This document shows, piece by piece, positions 63,304-64,000 of a DNA stretch of 64,000 nucleotides. Location of the stretch: contig MOWL01000002.1 in the NCBI GenBank assembly GCA_002110485.1, positions 1,178,001 to 1,242,000 on the forward strand, written 5' to 3'. This DNA is from Emergomyces orientalis. Lineage: Eukaryota; Ascomycota; Eurotiomycetes; Onygenales; Ajellomycetaceae. The first letter of the stretch is position 1. Each line of letters begins with the position of its first letter. The position numbers were made by a program, and so were the translations under genes. The notes beneath the pieces are model-generated. The model was not told where the DNA came from, searched no databases, and saw only the letters and a program-made list of their open reading frames with translations.

Positions 63304-64000
63304 CCCTTTATTTGGTTTTTTTATTTTCACCGTTATTTTTCTTTGTTATTTTGACATCTGTGTAGCCCCTCTGCCCTTGTTCTTGTTTTCCTTCTTGATT
63401 TTCTGTTTCTTGTTTCGACCAAGCAACATTATCACGCCATAGCGACGGAGTTCATGGAGTTTGTTTGGGCTTTATATAAAAATGGAGGCCTTGGGCAAAC
63501 GGGGTGCTTTTTTTTTTCTCGTTGAACACACAACATGCATAACACATAGAATTGCGGTTGGGATAGGTTTTTTTTTCTTAGCTTGTATCGAACTTACGCG
63601 CCGCATAATCGAATATATATCATAATAATAGATGATCTACAACGGAAAGCTCAGTTCAAGAGCCTCAAATGTTCCCTGGGTATCATTGTCGTCATGCTCT
63701 ATGACTCCGAAATGGTATTAAGAATACTCGTTTGAATAGAGAAAACCATCTAAAAACGGTGGAAAATCACATCTAATTTGAAAACGAAACAACGTAAACT
63801 TATATAACCCTCCAAGTAATAAAATTCAATAATTAAACCTAACACAGACAATTCGCCCCGGAGGCCCATGAGTGCGCCTGGATGCAAATAAAAAGGTGGG
63901 TTAAGCGGCAGTGCGAAAAAAAAGGAGAGCAAAGGTCGAATAACCTCAAAAAACCGGCAAGAATTGTAGCCTTTTCACACCAAAACAACAAATTTATGCA
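63304..64000. other. Region downstream of TFB3, no gene seen
   Basis: This is the 3' flank of TFB3, T-rich, followed by AT-rich DNA to the window end. The minus-strand frame at 63750-63932 is too short and unconvincing. Confidence 0.5.

Noticed and set aside
1..64000. CRISPR arrays, bacterial-type operons, riboswitches and rho-independent terminators
   Set aside because: None were seen. The genes have spliceosomal introns and single-gene units, so these prokaryotic features are not expected.

Overview
This window is nuclear DNA of a filamentous ascomycete, most likely a Eurotiomycete and possibly Onygenales (the order is an inference from gene content and style; no species is claimed). The evidence is short spliceosomal introns (mostly 50-80 nt) with GT...AG ends and CTAAC/CTAAT-like branch sites, fungal-only families (HET domain, Zn2Cys6 regulator, But2, IKS1, Bud27), single-gene transcription units without operons, and an AT-rich transposon island beside GC-balanced housekeeping genes. 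Exon structures were rebuilt by hand from splice signals and reading-frame continuity.

Layout: 0-3.4 kb holds the autophagy kinase ATG1. From 5.5 to 15.1 kb lies an accessory block: a Zn2Cys6 regulator diverging from a secreted type-B carboxylesterase, a HET-domain protein whose HET domain is split by ankyrin repeats, and a MUP1-like amino-acid permease. From 16 to 30 kb are housekeeping genes: an M1 aminopeptidase, PRP28, a PRP39-like U1 snRNP protein, mitoribosomal mL59 and Moco sulfurase. A small secreted protein gene (30.7-31.2 kb) sits at the edge of an AT-rich island (about 31.3-37 kb). The island contains a decayed Tc1/mariner element with perfect 28-bp terminal inverted repeats and TA duplications, itself interrupted by a 5'-truncated LINE with its own 13-bp target duplication. 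Two identical, convergent tRNA-Ile(AAU) genes follow (37.5 and 38.5 kb). From 40 to 51.9 kb are sparse genes: a MARVEL-like membrane protein, a PAP2 lipid phosphatase with a 9-nt micro-exon, a secreted But2-type protein and a metallo-beta-lactamase-fold protein, separated by long gene-poor stretches. From 52.2 to 63.3 kb the window is housekeeping again: mS26/PET123, NOG2, IKS1, BUD27/URI and TFB3.

Functional themes: gene expression dominates. PRP28 and PRP39 act in splicing, NOG2 in 60S assembly, mL59 and mS26 in mitochondrial translation, Bud27/URI in RNA polymerase assembly, and Tfb3 in TFIIH. ATG1 and the aminopeptidase serve protein turnover. The most unusual items are the ankyrin-split HET domain, the micro-exon carrying a catalytic histidine in the lipid phosphatase, the nested transposon, and a long NOG2 intron in the gene that in budding yeast hosts the H/ACA snoRNA snR191.
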